A stretch of DNA of 64,000 nt, taken from NCBI RefSeq assembly GCF_000002865.3, contig NW_001865071.1, positions 16,180 to 80,179 of the forward strand. The letters are read 5' to 3'. The notes under the pieces were generated by a model. The model did no database searches and had not been told where the DNA came from. It saw only the letters and a program-made list of their open reading frames with translations. Position 1 is the first letter of the stretch, and every line of letters begins with the position of its first letter. Shown one piece after another: positions 61,228-64,000 of this stretch. The stretch is from Monosiga brevicollis MX1. Taxonomy: Eukaryota; Opisthokonta; Choanoflagellata; Craspedida; Salpingoecidae. The position numbers and the translations under genes are program-made.

Positions 61228-64000
61228 ATGAACGAGGAGCCCGACGAAGCGTTGACGCCCGCCGTGGGTACCCGCGAGCACCGCCAGGACTTTGTACCGC
61301 GCCGTCCCACGCGCAGCATGATGCAGCGAAGCGCCGTGTCGAGCAAAGCAGCCGAGGGCCTGCAACACCTTCTGGAGGCCAGCACCACGGACAGCGAAGT
61401 CTCCATATTTCATGCCCCAGCTTCCAGCACCCACAAGCTGGCTCGGCAAAAGCAAGCCGCCATGCATGAACAACTTGTACGTCACTCCTGTCCATCTCAC
61501 CACCTCGCGTGCTCATATGATTACCGCTAGCTCATCCCTCTGCTCGCGCCTCTAGGTGGAACTCTTGAACCTGCCCGCCGGCATCGCCGATGACTTGTCG
61601 ATGGTGGTGTCCGTCCCGAAGCTGGTATGCGCATGAGGACCTCTCTATTTCTATGCTTCCTCCAGCCAACCTCGATCCTCCTTGTGACATTGAACAGCAT
61701 TGTACACTGCCCTACGCGGTTCCTCCTGGGCATGTCTCACGTCTCTCTATGCTCCGTTCGGCGGCCGCCACAGCCCCAGGTGCTTCATGCCGTGGCCAAT
61801 TGTCTTTATCACACAGACGCGGAAACGTGCGCCATTCATCAGGTACGCGTCCTGCCCGTATCTGTCTTTTCAAGCCACCCCGTTGTTTTACGCAGCAATC
61901 CTCGCCACACCTGACGCGTACCTTGTTATATTGCCTCCGTAGCATCGTGGCCGGCTAGGATCATCGTGGCCTATGCTTCATCTTTCAAACCTCTCGCCCG
62001 ACATCATGCAGGGCGAAGATGCCACGATCAACGAGCGCACTGGCTTTGTTGTTTGCAAACAGCACTTCCCCACCATCACGTGCGACACAGCCGTGGCCAC
62101 GGGCCAGTGGATGTTTGAAGTCACCATCCTGACGGCGGGCGTCATCCAGGTTGGTTTCTTCATTCTATCCTTCCTCGTTCCCTTCATTGTCGGATTCCAT
62201 ATCAGTGCAACTTCTTTTTCTCTTGACTCTCACACACGAACGCTCAACCCGCTCGCCTCGCTTATTGGTCGCCTGTGCCCTTGCATGCAGATCGGCTGGG
62301 CCCTACCTGGGAGCGAATACACAGTTACAACCGGCGTCGGAGACAATCGCGGTCCGTCTTTGGTTTCAAAGCCGCTGTGCTGCTTGGTCAAGTTTAGACA
62401 CTACCCTTGCTCAAGCACCCATGCCACCTACTTTCCCTGCCTCACCGCCCCGTCCCCTCACTCTACTTCACCTGACACTACTATAGACACCTTTGCGTAC
62501 GACGGCAACCGTCGAAAGCGATGGAACGAGGCGTCACGGTCATATGGCGAAGACTGGGCACCTGGTGACGTCATCACATCTTGCTTGAACTTGGATACCC
62601 GTGAAGTCCGCTTCTTCCGGTATGCCCAGCTCCCTCCCTGGCCCATCCTCTGCCAGTTGGGCCCTCGGCATCTCACGCCTTCCTCGTATTGTCACTCCCT
62701 CCCTTCCTCCCCCGCCCCCACCCCCCCCCCCCCCAAAAAAAAGGCCGGTTGTGCCCATCGCACAGCAACGGTCGCGATNNNNNNNNNNNNNNNNNNNNNN
62801 NNNNNNNNNNNNNNNNNNNNNNNNNNNNGTCCCAACTATGCTTACGCTCCTGCGGGCAGCGGCTCCAACCGTGAATGCTTTATTATCAACCTGGGGGCCC
62901 GGGCTTTCTTCCACCCGGTTCAAAAATATCAGCCCATCACCCCCCTGGGGCACGGAAACCATGCTTTTCGCGATTATGCCCTTGGTTTGTCTCATTCCGC
63001 CCATCGTTCACATGTCCACTTCATGACAAAGGCAAGCGTTTGGCGGCCTGCTTGCGTCTCATCCTCTTCCCGGTCCGTGTTTAGAACATGTGCTTGCTGG
63101 TAAGGCACGTGGACAAGATGACGCTGTGGACAAGATCAGCGCGCTGCGTGCAGCCTGCGATGTGGCAGTGGTGCAGTCTTGGATGCAGCTGGTCGCCAAA
63201 CATGCATCTGCTGCTGCGAGTCTCGTTCCGCGCTTGCTTGCCACCTCCGACGTGCATGGTCTTTGGCGACACCTCGTCCGTGACCTCTGCGTAAACTCGC
63301 AACACCGCCTGCTCGAGGTGGTCCTTCGCGAGCTGAGCTTGCAGTGTCCAGCCTTTTTGGATTGGGAGGAAAATAAACTGCAGTATCTTCACGTGGTGCT
63401 CGCCCTCTTTGAGCTCGAGCCCGAGGTGACGCGCGCGTGGCTGCTGCGTGACGAGCACGCGCCCTTCTTCTTCATCTGCAAGCTTTCCACGGGCATTGAG
63501 TACGAGGATGTTCTGGGTGAGCCCTGGGATCCCACAAGCTCTGTGGCGGCCAGTGAACTCTACCAGGCACGCATCGAGGCACTTCATGTTCGCATCAACC
63601 AAGCGCATGAGCTTCGTACTACGCTTCTGACCAAGGTCATCGAGCAGGCCTCCACCAACGCGCTGCTTCGCCCCATGTTGACGCAGTGGCTTGGGCAGTT
63701 GCAGCGCGGCCGTCACCCTGCAAGTGTTGGAGTTCTGATGGCGCTTGCGGGCTATCTGGAGAACAACGGACTTGCCAAACCGGCACAATGGGTGGAGGCA
63801 AACCTGCCCGACGGCATATTTGTCAATCACGATCCATCTGGCATCCCCGTGACCCGCGTGGGCGGGCGCCCGGGAAGCATTCTCACCGACCTCAACCAGG
63901 AGGTGGCTGAAGGCCAGCGCGCTAGCCTACCGGATGGCGTTGCTCCATCTTTTGCAGCTGAGCTGTGGGAGCACATGGTGCGGCTTTTCAGCACAGCCAT
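61228..64000 (+). CDS. RNF123: RNF123/KPC1-like E3 ligase, N-terminal part (cut by window end)
   Basis: RNF123 is the catalytic subunit of the KPC ubiquitin ligase; only its N-terminal part is in the window. Exon 1 (61228-61476) starts MNEEPDEALTPAVGTREHRQ and is basic/disordered. Short exons follow (VELLNLPAGIADDLSMVVSV). The SPRY domain has VCKQHFPTITCDTAVATGQW, MFEVTILTAGVIQ joined to IGWALPGSEYTVTTGVGDNR, DTFAYDGNRRKRWNEASRSY and PGDVITSCLNLDTREVRFF. It resembles the RNF123 SPRY (YAYDGNRVRKWN, SCLIDLDDG). A 50-N gap lies in an intron, followed by SNRECFIINLGARAFFHPV. From about 63080 a long helical region (DKISALRAACDVAVVQSWMQ; LRPMLTQWLGQLQRGRHP) continues open past the edge. The RING domain lies outside the window. 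Confidence 0.85.
62779..62828. other. assembly gap (50 N)
   Basis: The N block lies inside a probable intron of the RNF123-like gene, after C and A tracts at about 62720-62742. Confidence 1.

Overview
The window looks like nuclear DNA of an intron-rich, compact-genome holozoan protist, most probably a choanoflagellate (Monosiga-like). The evidence is short GT-AG introns (about 50-160 bp) in almost every gene and moderately GC-rich coding exons. The gene content mixes animal-type and fungus-type families: a PTB-domain tyrosine kinase, a laminin-G/mucin type I membrane protein, villin with headpiece, COMMD1, KANSL3, RNF123, ceramide kinase, homocitrate synthase and a telomere-linked-helicase-like gene. 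I assign the clade by inference; no rRNA or marker gene is present.

Layout. 0.9-6.9 kb (-): a multi-exon gene of about 1,900 codons joining C2H2 fingers, an OrsD/TLH-type central region, a RecQ-like helicase and a C-terminal cysteine-rich domain. 7.2-9.4 kb (-): ankyrin-repeat protein. 11-14 kb (+): poly(A) polymerase, convergent with 14.4-17.6 kb (-), a mitochondrial homocitrate synthase carrying an extra C-terminal LOR/SDH-like domain. 17.6-19.2 kb: CA-rich spacer. 19.2-19.7 kb (+): small orphan. 20.4-24.2 kb (-): LamG-EGF-LamG-mucin-TM protein. 24.4-25.2 kb: a gene broken by an assembly gap. 25.5-27.5 kb (-): ceramide kinase. 28.3-31 kb (+): KANSL3-like. 32.5-34.6 kb (+): orphan with a Lys/Ala/Glu coiled coil. 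35.2-38.1 kb (-): villin. 39.6-40.1 kb (+): small coiled-coil orphan. 40.5-44 kb (-): 2xPTB tyrosine kinase. 45.6-46.5 kb (+): COMMD1. 46.7-49 kb (-): MFSD6-like transporter. 50.2-52.2 kb (+): GRWD1/Rrb1 WD40 ribosome-assembly protein. 53-57.2 kb (+): secreted GH31 glycosidase with a PAN-like insert. 57.4-59.6 kb (-): PNKP. 61.2 kb to window end (+): RNF123/KPC1, truncated by the window edge.

The genes are mostly unrelated housekeeping and signalling loci, as expected for a eukaryotic chromosome arm, so no operon logic applies. The strongest candidates for something new are the homocitrate synthase-LOR/SDH fusion (biosynthetic enzyme plus a domain known from lysine catabolism) and the fungal-style telomere-linked helicase in a holozoan. 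Others are the GH31 enzyme with a PAN-like insertion, and a tyrosine kinase with an altered HRD motif and no activation-loop tyrosine. Three N-gaps (24717-25162, 50254-50303, 62779-62828) limit three gene models. Exon borders come from splice consensus and reading phase, not transcripts.
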